Below, piece after piece: positions 10,285 through 19,432 of a stretch of 64,000 nt of DNA (position 1 is the stretch's first letter; each line of letters opens with the position of its first letter). A program made the position numbers and the translations under genes. The notes under the pieces were generated by a model. The model saw only the letters and a program-made list of their open reading frames with translations, was not told where the DNA came from and made no database searches. Source of the stretch: Streptomyces sp. SID8352 (lineage in GTDB: Bacteria > Actinomycetota > Actinomycetes > Streptomycetales > Streptomycetaceae). The stretch covers positions 62,001-126,000 of the forward strand of contig NZ_WWGX01000089.1 of the NCBI RefSeq assembly GCF_009862265.1, written 5' to 3'.

Positions 10285-12415
10285 TCACCTCGCCGCGTCC
10301 ACCAGCGCCAGCTCGTGCAGGCGGTCCGGCGGGCCCGGACGCGCGTAGTACCAGCCCTGCGCCGTGTCGCAGCCCAGCAGGCGCAGTTGCTCCGCCTGGG
10401 CACCGGTCTCCACACCCTCGACGGTGACCGCGAGGTCCAGGCTGTGCGCCAGGGCGACGATCCCCTCCACGATCTTGAGGTCGACGGGGTCGGCGGGGAA
10501 GCGCTGCATGCCCTGGGTGAAGGAGCGGTCCAGCTTGAGGACGCTCACCGGCAGCCGGCGCAGATTGGCCAGGTTGGAGTAGCCCGTGCCGAAGTCGTCC
10601 AGGGCGATGTCGATGCCCATGTCGGCCAGCCGCCGCAGCGGGTTGAGCAGGTCGTCGTCCGCGCCGATGAGCGCCGACTCGGTCACCTCCAGGCAGAGCG
10701 CGTCGGGTGCCACCCCGGCCCGCTCCAGGATCTCCACGGTTTCCTGGACCAGCCGCGGATGCTGCAACTGGCAGGGCGAGAGGTTGACGTTGATGCGCAG
10801 CGGGGCCGCCGTACCGCTCGCGCCAGGCCCGGGCCTGGCCGACGGACTGCTCCAGCACCCAGCGGCCGAGCGGGACGATCAGCCCGGTGCGCTCGGCGAG
10901 CGGGATGAACCGGTCCGGGCCCAGCACCCCGTGCTGCGGGTGCAGCCACCGCACCAGCGCCTCGGCGCCCCGCACGCTGCCGTCCCCGAGGTGGACCAGC
11001 GGCTGGTACTCGATGAAGAACTCGCCCCGCTCCAGGGCCGCCGGGAGAGCGGTGGTCAGACCGTGCCGGGTGATGGCGCGGGCGTCGGCCTCGGGGTCCG
11101 CCAGCTCGAAGCGGTTGCCGCCCGCCGACTTGGCCCGGTACATGGTGATGTCCGCGCTGCGCAGCACCTCCGCGGGGCTGCGCTCGCCCGCCGGTCCCTC
11201 GACGATGCCGATGCTGCCGCGCACGGTCAGCTCCCGCCCGTCGATGCTGATGGGGGCGAGCAGCGCGTTCATGATGCGTCCGGCCAGCTCGTCGACCTCG
11301 CGCCCGGTGTCCGGGCCGGTGGTCAGCGCGACGAACTCGTCACCGCCGAGCCGGGCCACCATCTCGCCGGGCGCGGTGGCACAGGACTGCAGCCGGTCCG
11401 CCACCTCGACCAGCAGCCGGTCCCCGGCCGCGTGGCCGAGGCTGTCGTTGACGGTCTTGAAGCCGTCGAGGTCCAGGTAGCACAGGCCGAACCGCTGGCC
11501 CGGGCCCGCGTTGACGGCCTTGTCCAGGCGCTCGAAGAAGAAGCTCCTGTTGGGCAGCCCGGTCAGGGCGTCGTGCGTGGCCTCGTAGCGCAGCCGCAGG
11601 TTGAGCAGCCGACGCTCGGTGGTGTCCTCCATCAGCGCCAGCTGGTACTGCGGGGCGCCGTCGGCGTCGCGGAGCAGGGAGACCGTCAGATTGGTCCAGA
11701 GGACCGTGCCGTCGGGCCGGTAGAACGCCTTCTCGCAGCGGTACGCCTCGCGTTCGCCGCGCACCAGCTCCTCGTAGAGTCGCCAGGTCTGCGGGGCGTC
11801 GTCGGGATGCGTCCACTCCATCACGTTCCGGCTGCGCATCGAGGGGTCGGTCAGCCCGAACATGCGCGTCAGGGCACCGTTGACCTGGAGGACCCTGCCG
11901 TCCAGATCGGCGATGCCGATGCCTATGGCCGCGCCCTCGAAGACCGCGCGGAAGCGGGCCTCGCTGGCGTGCAGCGCCTGGGCCACCACGCCCTGCGCCG
12001 TCAGGGCGGCCCGGGCGATGGACTCCTGCTCGCCCAGGGTGCGGGCGCGCAGCGCCCCGGCGAATCCGGCGGCCATGGCGTGCTGGAGGCGGGCCGAGCG
12101 GGCGCGCAGCGCCTCGGCGTCGCCGCCCTCGCCGCAGTACAGCACCAGATAGGCGTCGACGCAGTCCAGGGTGCGGGCGAGCGCGTCGGGATCGGTGCAG
12201 TGCGCGTCGACCAGCGCGGCGCCGACCGCCCTCGCCTCCCGCCCGTCGAAGCCGCGCGCCCGCAGCACCTCGCTCAGCCGGCGTGCCAGCGGCAGCAGTT
12301 GCTCCTGGAACTCGGGTCGGGTCGATGACGTCGATGTCACCGGATACACGGCCCGGCTCCAGATCGTCGCGAACCGGCGCAGTCTGTCCTCCGCCCCGCC
12401 GGGCTCCCCGCTCAC
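10285..12415 (-). pseudogene. rmdA: RmdA-like PAS-GGDEF-EAL c-di-GMP enzyme, frameshifted in EAL
   Basis: The 5' part encodes an N-terminal region, a PAS/PAC domain (FRAVFEGAAIGIGIADLDG), a GGDEF domain with intact RLGGDEFVAL, and the beginning of an EAL domain with intact GAEALVRW. At the G4 run 10802-10805 (C4 in the mRNA sense) the frame breaks. The rest of EAL continues in another frame (10285-10800) and carries LEVTESAL, DDFGTGYSNL, VLKLDRSF and VEGVET, the metal and substrate residues. Removing one C would restore about 710 residues. RmdA in streptomycetes is a cytosolic phosphodiesterase affecting development, and the position beside sdhCAB fits. The GTG start overlaps the stop of the upstream methyltransferase gene (GTGA). 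A sequencing error in the homopolymer is the main alternative to a real mutation. Confidence 0.85.
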
Positions 12416-13224
12416 GCGGCGCGTCCCACGCCGGCGAAACCGGAGAACGCGTACGGGTCCTCGTCGTCCGGCTCCGTCTCGGGCCGCCAGAGCGGCATCG
12501 GAACCAGACCCGGTTCCACCATGTCGTACCCCTCGAAGAACCGCGCGACCTCGGCGCGCGAACGCATGATCAGTGGATTGCGGATGCGCCGGTACACGTC
12601 CACCGCGCCTCCGGCCCGCTCGGCGGGCAGCGGAATGCCCTCGTACGAGGCGTGGGTGAGCACCAGCATGCTGCCGGGTGCGAGCGCGTGGCCCAGCCGG
12701 GCCACCGCCGCGTACGGGTCGTCCTTGTCCTCCACGAAGTGCAGTATGGCAACGAGCAGCAGGGCGACCGGCCGATTCAGGTCGATCAGCCGCCGCGCTT
12801 CGGGGCTGGAGAGGATCTCCCGGGGCCGCAGCAGATCGGCGGCGACCACCTCCGCGTTCCCGTTGTCCGCCAGCACCGCCTGGCTGTGCGCGACCGCCAC
12901 CGGGTCGTGGTCGACGTACAGCACGCGGGCCCCGGGCCGGATGCCCTGGGCCACCTCGTGGACGTTGCCGAAGGTCGGGATGCCCGACCCGATGTCGATG
13001 AACTGGTCGATGCCCTCGTCCATCACGTGGCGCACGGCGCGGCGCATGAACGCGCGGTTCGCCTGCATGATCTTCGGCAGCCCCGGTATGTACTCCATGG
13101 CGCTGCGCGCGGCCTCCCTGTCGACCTCGAAGTTGTGCGAACCGCCCAGGTAGAAGTCGTAGATGCGGGACACGCTCGGCACCGAGATGTCGATGTTCCG
13201 TGGTGCCCAGGCGGGACGCTCCAT
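12412..13224 (-). CDS. SAM-dependent methyltransferase (DUF574 family)
   Basis: A 270-residue protein of the large actinobacterial family Pfam PF04672. It begins PRNIDISVPSVSRIYDFYLGG and has the SAM-binding segment QFIDIGSGIPTFGNVHEVAQ, the acidic DHDPVAVAHSQAVLAD and a C-terminal RIRNPLIMRSRAEVARFF. Streptomycetes carry many copies; substrates are mostly unknown. I chose the ATG at 13224 because GGAGAG lies five bases before it, although an ATG four codons upstream is also in frame. The stop overlaps the rmdA start, so the two are cotranscribed, which hints at a regulatory link to c-di-GMP signalling without proving one. Confidence 0.88.
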   Translation of the reverse strand: MERPAWAPRNIDISVPSVSRIYDFYLGGSHNFEVDREAARSAMEYIPGLPKIMQANRAFMRRAVRHVMDEGIDQFIDIGSGIPTFGNVHEVAQGIRPGARVLYVDHDPVAVAHSQAVLADNGNAEVVAADLLRPREILSSPEARRLIDLNRPVALLLVAILHFVEDKDDPYAAVARLGHALAPGSMLVLTHASYEGIPLPAERAGGAVDVYRRIRNPLIMRSRAEVARFFEGYDMVEPGLVPMPLWRPETEPDDEDPYAFSGFAGVGRAA

Positions 13225-13913
13225 CTGTCTCTCCATGGCTGGGGGCGATCCGGTGTTCGAGCGAAGGCTACTGACCGGCCGCCAAAGGAGCGAGCCCAAA
13301 CGGAAATTGACCATCCGTTCCCGGTCACTGCCCGGGGCACGTGCCAATTCACAGGGCACGCCAAAGCACGAGAAATGGGACCGCTCCCGCTCCGGGAAAA
13401 CGGGGCACGGAGGGATGATTTCCAGCCATCCGGGTGCGCGGGGGGCGGCGCACGGGGACGGGAGCGCGCGACTCCACCCGGAACGGCGGCCCGCAGGACG
13501 ACGCCACGCCGCGACAGCGGGGACGGGACCACGGAGCGGGGCGCCGAGGGACGGCGCGGGAGACGCGGGAGACACGCCGCGGGCGGACGGCGTGCGGTTG
13601 ACGTCCCGGTGGCGCCCGAGAGCGCGGCGCACGGCTCACCGGCGTCCGGAATGCGAACACTGGGGACATGGGGGACGAGACAGGGCACAATGCCCGATTG
13701 ATGAACAACCCCCCTGGAAATGCCCATTGCTGACGGATCGCCGGTCCACCACGCCCAAGAGCGCGACGGTCCGCGCCCGCGACGGGGCAAGGTGGACCCA
13801 CGCCCACCGGCCAATTTCAGATCATGACTCGCATGTCAACTCGCCATTCCGTCATGTACCTCGTTCGAGGCAATTCTTTGGCACTGCGTCGTGAACTGTG
13901 CTCAGGACGCTTC
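13225..13913. other. Non-coding gap between methyltransferase and Pro-Thr protein
   Basis: Nearly 690 bases lie between divergent genes. Open frames here have poor codon bias and no ribosome site, so I see no gene. Both promoters should lie here, but no confident boxes can be given. The stretch 13680-13760 is less GC-rich than the rest. Confidence 0.6.
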
Positions 13914-14642
13914 ATGATCTGCGACGTGCATGCACCCGAACCGACCCGATCCGCCTGTGCCGGAAGGGTGTTGGCCTTCCTGACGCTGACGTTCGCCCTC
14001 GCGGCGGCGCCCTCGGCCCCCGCGCGGGCACACTCCTGCGCGCACGCGTCGACGGGACCGGGCGGCATCGAAGCGGTGGCGGTCGCGGGCCACCACCCGC
14101 CGCCCCACCATCACTGCCCGACCCCGACACCCACGCCGACGCCCACGCCGACTCCGACTCCGACGCCCACGCCCACGCCGACTCCCACACCGACACCGAC
14201 CCCCACGCCGACACCCACCCCCACGCCGACTCCGACACCCACCCCCACGCCGTCCCCTTCCCCCGCACCACCCTCGCCGACCCCCACGCCCGCGCCCTCC
14301 CCAACGCCCGCGCCCACGTCGCCGCCCGCGCCGGAGCCCCCGGCACCACCGCCCGGCACCCCGTCCGCGTCCGCGGTGCCCGCGCTGCCGCCCGCGATCG
14401 GCCCGGCCCCGGCACCGCCGCCCGGCATCACCCCGCCGGCCCCGGCGGCACCCCCGCCGCCCGCTCCTCCGGCGGCCACGCCCCTGCCGCAGGTCTCGCC
14501 GTCGCCGGTGCGCTACCCGCGACACCGCACCGCGGCCCGGCCCTCCCAGGGGTCCCGCGGCGGGGCCACGTCGCCCATCGTCTTCGTCCTGCTCATCACG
14601 GTGCCCGCGGTGGTCGCCGTCGCCGCGCTGCGCGCGCGCTGA
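13914..14642 (+). CDS. Secreted Pro-Thr-repeat stalk protein with C-terminal membrane anchor
   Basis: A 242-residue surface protein of low complexity. The N-terminus is a signal peptide (AGRVLAFLTLTFALAAAPSAPARA). After a short His-rich stretch comes a run of about 22 Pro-Thr dipeptides, then a longer Pro/Ala/Ser-rich region. The C-terminus is a membrane helix with a basic tail (SPIVFVLLITVPAVVAVAALRAR). This looks like an extended wall-spanning stalk that may be O-mannosylated on its Thr residues, by analogy with other Pro/Thr-rich actinobacterial proteins. I used the ATG at 13914 (AGGA six to eight bases upstream, directly before the signal peptide); an in-frame ATG at 13824 would add thirty residues. 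The next gene follows after 16 bases. Confidence 0.7.
   Translation: MICDVHAPEPTRSACAGRVLAFLTLTFALAAAPSAPARAHSCAHASTGPGGIEAVAVAGHHPPPHHHCPTPTPTPTPTPTPTPTPTPTPTPTPTPTPTPTPTPTPTPTPTPTPSPSPAPPSPTPTPAPSPTPAPTSPPAPEPPAPPPGTPSASAVPALPPAIGPAPAPPPGITPPAPAAPPPPAPPAATPLPQVSPSPVRYPRHRTAARPSQGSRGGATSPIVFVLLITVPAVVAVAALRAR
14118..14252 (+). repeat. Hexanucleotide tandem tract encoding (Pro-Thr)n
   Basis: About 22 imperfect copies of a 6-bp CCN-ACN unit encode alternating Pro and Thr. Third positions vary, so the DNA is interrupted and probably more stable than a pure repeat, but copy-number change in multiples of six would keep the frame. Confidence 0.9.
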
Positions 14643-14658
14643 TCCCTGGAGGCTCCCC

Positions 14659-15423
14659 TTGCCGGAATGGCTTGTTCTCACCCTCGCGGTGGCGGCCGCC
14701 TGCGCCGTCGTGCTCGCGATCACCCTCATCCGGGACCGCACGGCGTCCGCGGACGAGGACATCACCGAGACACCGGACGTCATCGAGTACATGACGATGT
14801 GGATCGGTGTGGTGTACGCCATCGTGCTGGGCCTGGCCATCGCGGGCGTCTGGGAGGCCCGCAGCGCCGCCGAGGACCACGTCCAGGCCGAGGCCGTCGC
14901 GCTGCACGAGATCTCCGAGCGGGTCCGCGTCTATCCTCCCGAGGTCCGCGACCGCATCCGGAACGATGTCAACGCCTATGTCGGACACGTGGTGACCACC
15001 GAGTGGAAGTCCATGGCCGACGAGGAGCAGGTCACCGAGCGCGGCACCGAACTCTTCGCGCGCGTCCGCGCCGACGTCACCGACTACGAGCCGAGGACGG
15101 ACTTCGAGGCCCAGGCCTACCAGCCGCTCCTGGACCAGGTGGCCGCCGCCGACCAGGCCCGGGCCTCCCGCGCGGACTCGACGGGCCCGACCATGCCGGG
15201 GATCGTCTGGGTGGGGCTGATCGCCGGGGCCGTCATCACCATCGGCATGGTCTTCGCCCTCCAGATCCGGCGCACCGCCCGGGAGATGGTCCTCGCCGGG
15301 CTCTTCTCGGCGCTGATCGCCTTCCTGCTCTTCCTGATCTGGGACTTCGACGCGCCCTACAGCCGGGGGCTGGCGGCCTCGACCGAGCCGTTCCTCACCT
15401 TCTTCCCGGACGCCGGGCGCTGA
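14659..15423 (+). CDS. DUF4239 bestrophin-like membrane protein
   Basis: A 254-residue membrane protein. An N-terminal helix (LVLTLAVAAACAVVLAITLI) is followed by a second helix (WIGVVYAIVLGLAIAGVWEA). A long soluble charged segment then carries the family signature AEDHVQAEAVALHEISERV. Two C-terminal helices follow (IVWVGLIAGAVITIGMVFAL and MVLAGLFSALIAFLLFLIW). This is the DUF4239 layout, sometimes called bestrophin-like; whether it conducts ions is unknown. The start is TTG at 14659, supported by GGAGG six bases upstream. The 16-base gap after the Pro-Thr gene suggests cotranscription. Confidence 0.85.
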   Translation: MPEWLVLTLAVAAACAVVLAITLIRDRTASADEDITETPDVIEYMTMWIGVVYAIVLGLAIAGVWEARSAAEDHVQAEAVALHEISERVRVYPPEVRDRIRNDVNAYVGHVVTTEWKSMADEEQVTERGTELFARVRADVTDYEPRTDFEAQAYQPLLDQVAAADQARASRADSTGPTMPGIVWVGLIAGAVITIGMVFALQIRRTAREMVLAGLFSALIAFLLFLIWDFDAPYSRGLAASTEPFLTFFPDAGR

Positions 15424-15743
15424 CGGGGCGGAGGACCGGCGGGCGACCGGCGGGCCGCCCACACGGCAGGCCCGCCCGGGACGCGGCCCCGGCGGACGGA
15501 CCGCACGGACGCGGCCCGCACGGGCGGCCCGTGTGCGAGCGGCACCCGCCGATGGCGGGCGGCGGCCCCCACGGGCGACCGGGCCCCGGCCGCCGTCGCC
15601 CGTGCGGCGCACCCGTCTGCCCCGTTCGGGCGACAGCGATCGCGCCGCGCCGCGCGTCTTCCTAGCGTTTCGGTCATCGGGGTGCGTTCCAGGCGCGAGC
15701 GGAACAGGTCCGCCGCCGCACCCCGGGTCCCGGAGGATTCACC
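15424..15743. other. Non-coding gap
   Basis: GC-rich spacer with no credible frame or hairpin that I could single out. It should contain the promoter of the small secreted protein at 15744. Confidence 0.5.
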
Positions 15744-16265
15744 ATGCGCGCGATACCCGTGGCCTCGGCCGCACTGCTGGGTGCCGGCGTCCTCGCCGCC
15801 TGCGCCCCCGCCGGGGCCGTCGTCGGCGGCATCACGCCGTTCGGCTTCAGCGTCCAGCCCTCCACCGTCGCCCCGGGCGGCACGGTCACGCTGCGGGTCG
15901 ACCGCGAGGACGGCCGCTGCGAGAGCCGGGTCACCGTCTCCTCACCGGTCTTCGACACGGTCACCATCCCCCGCCGGCAGTCCACGGCGACGGCGGTGGT
16001 GGACCGCGAGGCGGAGCCCGGCGCGGTCTACCAGGTCGCGTTCACCTGCGACGGGCGCACCGGCACCACGCGTCTGACCATCGCGGGCGGCGGTCACCAC
16101 ACCCGTCACCCCGGCCCGGTGCGCGCGGGCGAGGGCGGCAGCGCCGGCGGCTTCGACCTCCAGCGGATCGGGATCGGCGCGGCGCTGATCGCGGGGGCGG
16201 TCGGCACGGCCTACCACTTCGCCCGCCGCCGCTCCGCCACCGAGGCGGGCGGACGGCACGGCTGA
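15744..16265 (+). CDS. Small secreted, tail-anchored protein (unknown)
   Basis: A 173-residue exported protein that I do not recognise as a named family. The signal peptide is AIPVASAALLGAGVLAACAPAGA; the LAAC could act as a lipobox. A compact beta-rich domain (about 30-115) contains the phrase QPSTVAPGGTVTLRVDRE and a Cys pair, like bacterial Ig-like domains. A Gly/His linker leads to a C-terminal helix (IGIGAALIAGAVGTAYHFA) with an RRR tail. A GGAGG site precedes the ATG. The convergent gene at 16700-17194 has the same layout and probably is a distant paralogue. Both lie beside a class F sortase. Confidence 0.75.
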   Translation: MRAIPVASAALLGAGVLAACAPAGAVVGGITPFGFSVQPSTVAPGGTVTLRVDREDGRCESRVTVSSPVFDTVTIPRRQSTATAVVDREAEPGAVYQVAFTCDGRTGTTRLTIAGGGHHTRHPGPVRAGEGGSAGGFDLQRIGIGAALIAGAVGTAYHFARRRSATEAGGRHG

Positions 16266-16699
16266 CGCCCTCACGCGCAGCCACCCGGCCGTCCTGGCAC
16301 GCGTCCCCCGCGCTCCAGCGACGCCTCGCCCAAGCGGCGGACCCCGCCCCGGGACCTTCCCGCCCGGTCCCCTCCTCCCCGCGCGCTCGCGCCCAGCGGC
16401 CCCCCGCCCCATCGCCCTCCGCCCCGGAGCCCTCGGCCGGTTCCGGGGCGGAGCCCTGTCCGCGTCCGGACGCCCGCGCGCCGCGGCGGACGGGGAACGG
16501 GCGGCGGGGCCCGGGAACGGGGAGGAACGGGACTCCGGCGTGGCGCGCCGCGGCCGGGAGCGGAAGGCGGGCACGACGACGAACCCGCCCCACGGACGAT
16601 GAACCCGCCCCACGGACGGCGGTCCCGCCTCACCGGGGGCGGGCACGACGACGGGCCCGCCTCACCGGAGGCGGGCCCCGCGCACCGGCGGCGGCCGGG
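16266..16699. other. Gap between convergent secreted-protein genes
   Basis: No gene seen. It contains a short tandem repeat (two copies of GAACCCGCCCCACGGAC within 16579-16618) and a perfect hairpin at 16653-16678. Confidence 0.6.
16653..16678 (-). terminator. Hairpin terminator (convergent region)
   Basis: Perfect 11-bp arms GGGCCCGCCTC / GAGGCGGGCCC enclose an ACCG loop, about 20 bases past the stop of the minus-strand gene. Confidence 0.7.
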
Positions 16700-17194
16700 T
16701 CAGATCCGCCGCTCGGCCCGGCGCCGCATCCAGAACAGACCGCCCCCGGCCAGGGCCGCGGCCACGAGCCCGCCGCCGATGGCCATGTCGGTCGGCGTCG
16801 CCCCGGTGCTGCTGCCGCCGCCGAGGCCGCCGCGCACCCCTCCGATGACGGTGAAGGCGGCCGGCCGGGTCAGGGTGCGGCCCGAGCAGTTGACCGTGAT
16901 GTCGTACGACCCCGGGCGGGCGTCGTCGTTGATGGTCGCGGTGCCCTTGGACGTCTCGTTGGCGCCCCGGACCGGGGTCAGATGGGTCGTCCGGAAGGCG
17001 TCCGAGGTCATCGTGCCGCCCTGGGGGCAGCCGTCGACCGTGACGGTCATCTGGCCGCCGCGGGCGATCACACTGGGCATGGCGACGATGTTGCTCGGTT
17101 CGTTGTGGTCGCCGCCGGCGGTGGCCGCCGGGGCCCCCAGTCCGAGTACGGCGACGGCGGCTCCGGCCGCCGCCAGGGCACGAGACTTTCGCAT
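16700..17194 (-). CDS. Small secreted Ig-like protein with C-terminal anchor (unknown)
   Basis: A 164-residue exported protein. It has a signal peptide (ALAAAGAAVAVLGLGAPAATA) and a beta-rich domain with two Cys (VTVDGCPQGGT and DITVNCSGRTL) that probably form a disulfide. A Gly/Ser linker and a C-terminal helix follow (AIGGGLVAAALAGGGLFWM) with a RRRAERR tail. No LPXTG or LAXTG sequence is visible before the helix. The layout matches that of the gene at 15744. It lies immediately before the divergent class F sortase gene, so it is a candidate partner or unusual substrate, but that is guesswork. Confidence 0.78.
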   Translation of the reverse strand: MRKSRALAAAGAAVAVLGLGAPAATAGGDHNEPSNIVAMPSVIARGGQMTVTVDGCPQGGTMTSDAFRTTHLTPVRGANETSKGTATINDDARPGSYDITVNCSGRTLTRPAAFTVIGGVRGGLGGGSSTGATPTDMAIGGGLVAAALAGGGLFWMRRRAERRI

Positions 17195-17529
17195 GTCATC
17201 CTCCGCGGAAGGCGCCCCGGGGCCCGTTTCCCCGGTCGATCGGCGAGAAAGCGCCTCCCGGAAAGACCCTCAGTTGCCGCGCGCCGGGACGCATTTCGGC
17301 GCTGGTCCGTCCTGGTGAGCGGCATTCCGGGGACCGCGCCGCGACGCCGTATATCACCGCAGGTCACGGAGTGTCAGGCATTTCCCGTCCGGGAATTCCG
17401 CGGGACGCGCCGCCGGGTGATCGCGCCACCCGTTCGCCGCCGCCCCGTCGCCGGTGGACCGCACCGCCCTTAGCGTTCTCGTATGCGCGGAAACGACCGG
17501 GCGGCGGCCGGGTCGAGAGGGGAAGGCGA

Positions 17530-18195
17530 ATGTCTGCGTCCGAATGGGCCGAAGCGGAGGAGCCGCGACGGAGGCGCGCTCCCTGGGGCGTGATAGCGCT
17601 GGTCCTGCTGACCGGACTCGCGCTCATCCGCAACGGTTCGGGGGAGTTCGACGTGGGCCCGCCGCAGCCCGCCTCGGCCGCCGCCGCGGACACCCGGGCC
17701 ACCCCGGGCGACCCCGCGGTCAAGGGGCCCGCTCCGCTGCCCTACGCGGTGCCGAACCAGGTCAGGATCCCCGCCATCCAGGTCGACGCCCCCGTCATGC
17801 CGGTGGGTCTGGACGCGGACGGCTGGGTCGGCGCGCCGCCCCCCGAGGACCCCAACCTGGCCGGCTGGTTCACCGGCGCGGTCGCCCCCGGGGAGAAGGG
17901 CACGGCGGTCGTCGTGGGCCATGTCGACAACCAGCAGGGGCCCGCCGTCTTCTACGGTCTCGGCGCGCTCAAGAAGGGGAACCGGGTCGAGGTCGGCCGG
18001 CAGGACGGGAAGACAGCGGTGTTCGAGATCTACGGCATCGAGGTGTTCGAGAAGGACGACTTCCCCGGCGACCGGGTCTACGCCTCCAAGGGGGCGCCCG
18101 AATTGCGGGTGATCACCTGCGGCGGCGGTTTCACCAAGCAGAACGGCTACGAGGGGAACGTCGTCGCCTTCGCCCGCCTGGTCGAGGTCCGCTGA
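17530..18195 (+). CDS. Class F sortase
   Basis: A 221-residue membrane-anchored transpeptidase. One N-terminal helix (GVIALVLLTGLALI, residues 20-33) is followed by a flexible linker and the sortase barrel. The catalytic triad is visible: His131 in VVVGHVDN, Cys197 in RVITCGGGF and Arg216 in VVAFARLVE. Class F sortases are the actinobacterial type whose substrates are poorly known. GGGAAGG precedes the ATG, which supports this start. Neighbouring secreted proteins with C-terminal anchors make a local cell-surface cluster. The gene converges on a polysaccharide deacetylase gene with about 30 bases between stops. Confidence 0.9.
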   Translation: MSASEWAEAEEPRRRRAPWGVIALVLLTGLALIRNGSGEFDVGPPQPASAAAADTRATPGDPAVKGPAPLPYAVPNQVRIPAIQVDAPVMPVGLDADGWVGAPPPEDPNLAGWFTGAVAPGEKGTAVVVGHVDNQQGPAVFYGLGALKKGNRVEVGRQDGKTAVFEIYGIEVFEKDDFPGDRVYASKGAPELRVITCGGGFTKQNGYEGNVVAFARLVEVR

Positions 18196-18228
18196 ACCGG
18201 CCCCGGCCGGGCGGGCGCCCGGTTCCGC

Positions 18229-19065
18229 TCAGACCCACTGCCGCCGGGGAACGGTGAGCTGGTAGCCGGAGTCCAGCAGCGCGGGCAGATAGGCGCGCAG
18301 GGCGTGGACGCTCTGCGAGCGGTCGCCCCCGGCGTCGTGCGAGAGCACCACGACGCCGGGGGCGGCGCCGTCCGCGACCCGGCCGACGATGGTGCCGGTG
18401 CCGGGGGCGGTCCAGTCCAGGGTGTCGACGGTCCAGGCGAGCGGTTCCATTCCGAGGTCGGCGCCGATCCGGAAGACGGTGCGGTTCCAGGCCCCGTAGG
18501 GGGCGCGGAACCAGCGGGGCGGTTCGCCGTAGGCCTTCTCCACGATCTCGCTGGTGCGCTCCATCTCGCTCTGGACGCGGCGCCGGGTGAGCCCGGTGAG
18601 CAGGGGGTGGGACCAGGTGTGGTTGCCCACCACATGGCCCTCGTCGGCCATCCGGGCCAGCAGGTCCCGGTTCCACTCGGCCATCTCCCCGCACACGAAG
18701 AAGGTGGCCCGCACCCGGTGCTCGGCCAGGGTGTCGAGGATCTCGGGGGTGTAGCGGGGGTCGGGGCCGTCGTCGAAGGTGAGCATCATGGTGCGGCCCC
18801 GGCCCGTGACCCGCAGGATCGGTTCGCTGCGCACGGCGGTCCGCCCGGGCTCCGCGCGGGGGGCGCCGTAGCCGGTGGAGGGCGCCAGGCGGAAGGCGGA
18901 GGGGTCGAGCGGGCGGGCGGCCGGGGCCCCCGGCGCGGCGACGGGCGGCGGGGGCGGGGCGTCCCCGAGTCCCGCCGAAAGGGCCGCGACGGTGCCCGCC
19001 GCGGTGGCCGACGCGGCACCGGCGAGCAGGACGCGACGCCGGGTGAACAACTGATCCTTCGTCAT
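18229..19065 (-). CDS. Tat-exported polysaccharide deacetylase (NodB family)
   Basis: A 278-residue carbohydrate esterase family 4 enzyme. A twin-arginine signal starts FTRRRVLLAGAASATAAG. The NodB domain shows motif 1 MLTFDDGPDP (catalytic base and metal Asp), motif 2 HVVGNHTWSHP (metal His residues), motif 3 RWFRAPYGAWN, motif 4 as DLGMEPLAWTVDTLDW and motif 5 VVLSHDAGGDR. It removes N-acetyl groups from chitin-like or peptidoglycan glycans outside the cell. All active-site residues appear present. Confidence 0.92.
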   Translation of the reverse strand: MTKDQLFTRRRVLLAGAASATAAGTVAALSAGLGDAPPPPPVAAPGAPAARPLDPSAFRLAPSTGYGAPRAEPGRTAVRSEPILRVTGRGRTMMLTFDDGPDPRYTPEILDTLAEHRVRATFFVCGEMAEWNRDLLARMADEGHVVGNHTWSHPLLTGLTRRRVQSEMERTSEIVEKAYGEPPRWFRAPYGAWNRTVFRIGADLGMEPLAWTVDTLDWTAPGTGTIVGRVADGAAPGVVVLSHDAGGDRSQSVHALRAYLPALLDSGYQLTVPRRQWV

Positions 19066-19432
19066 GACTCATCAGTCGCCCGGCCGTGCGCCGCGGCAGC
19101 CCCGCACCACCGGACCGGCCGCGCACAACCACCCGCACGGCCCATCCCGCCCGACGCGCGCCGGTGACCGGCGGGCCCGGAGGAGCCGGAACACCCGGGG
19201 CCGGGCACCTGCGGGCGGCAGTGCTCCCGCGGAGGTCCCCTGAGTCGCGGGCGGCCGTGGACGCGGTGGGGATCCAGGGGCGGCCGCGGGGAGTGGCCGG
19301 GCCTCCGGCGGCGGGGGGTGAGGCACTGGTGAGCAGCCGGTGAGGAATGTGCGTCGCACCGTCCTTCCGGGGCACGCGTAGGTCATCATGATCCACCGTC
19401 AGCCGATCGCCGATCACGAAGAGGTGGGGCGC
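19066..19432. other. Divergent promoter region, deacetylase / permease
   Basis: No gene. An 11-bp dyad GTGCG-T-CGCAC sits at 19349-19359, about 75 bases before the permease start, and could be an operator. Other sequence is GC-rich without clear boxes. Confidence 0.4.

Noticed and set aside
14118..14252. CRISPR-like array
   Set aside because: The repeats are six bases without spacers and are coding Pro-Thr codons.
13902..14840. Gly/Arg-rich minus-strand frame over the Pro-Thr gene
   Set aside because: It is the complement of the (Pro-Thr)n tract and has no ribosome site; the + strand product has a signal peptide and tail anchor.
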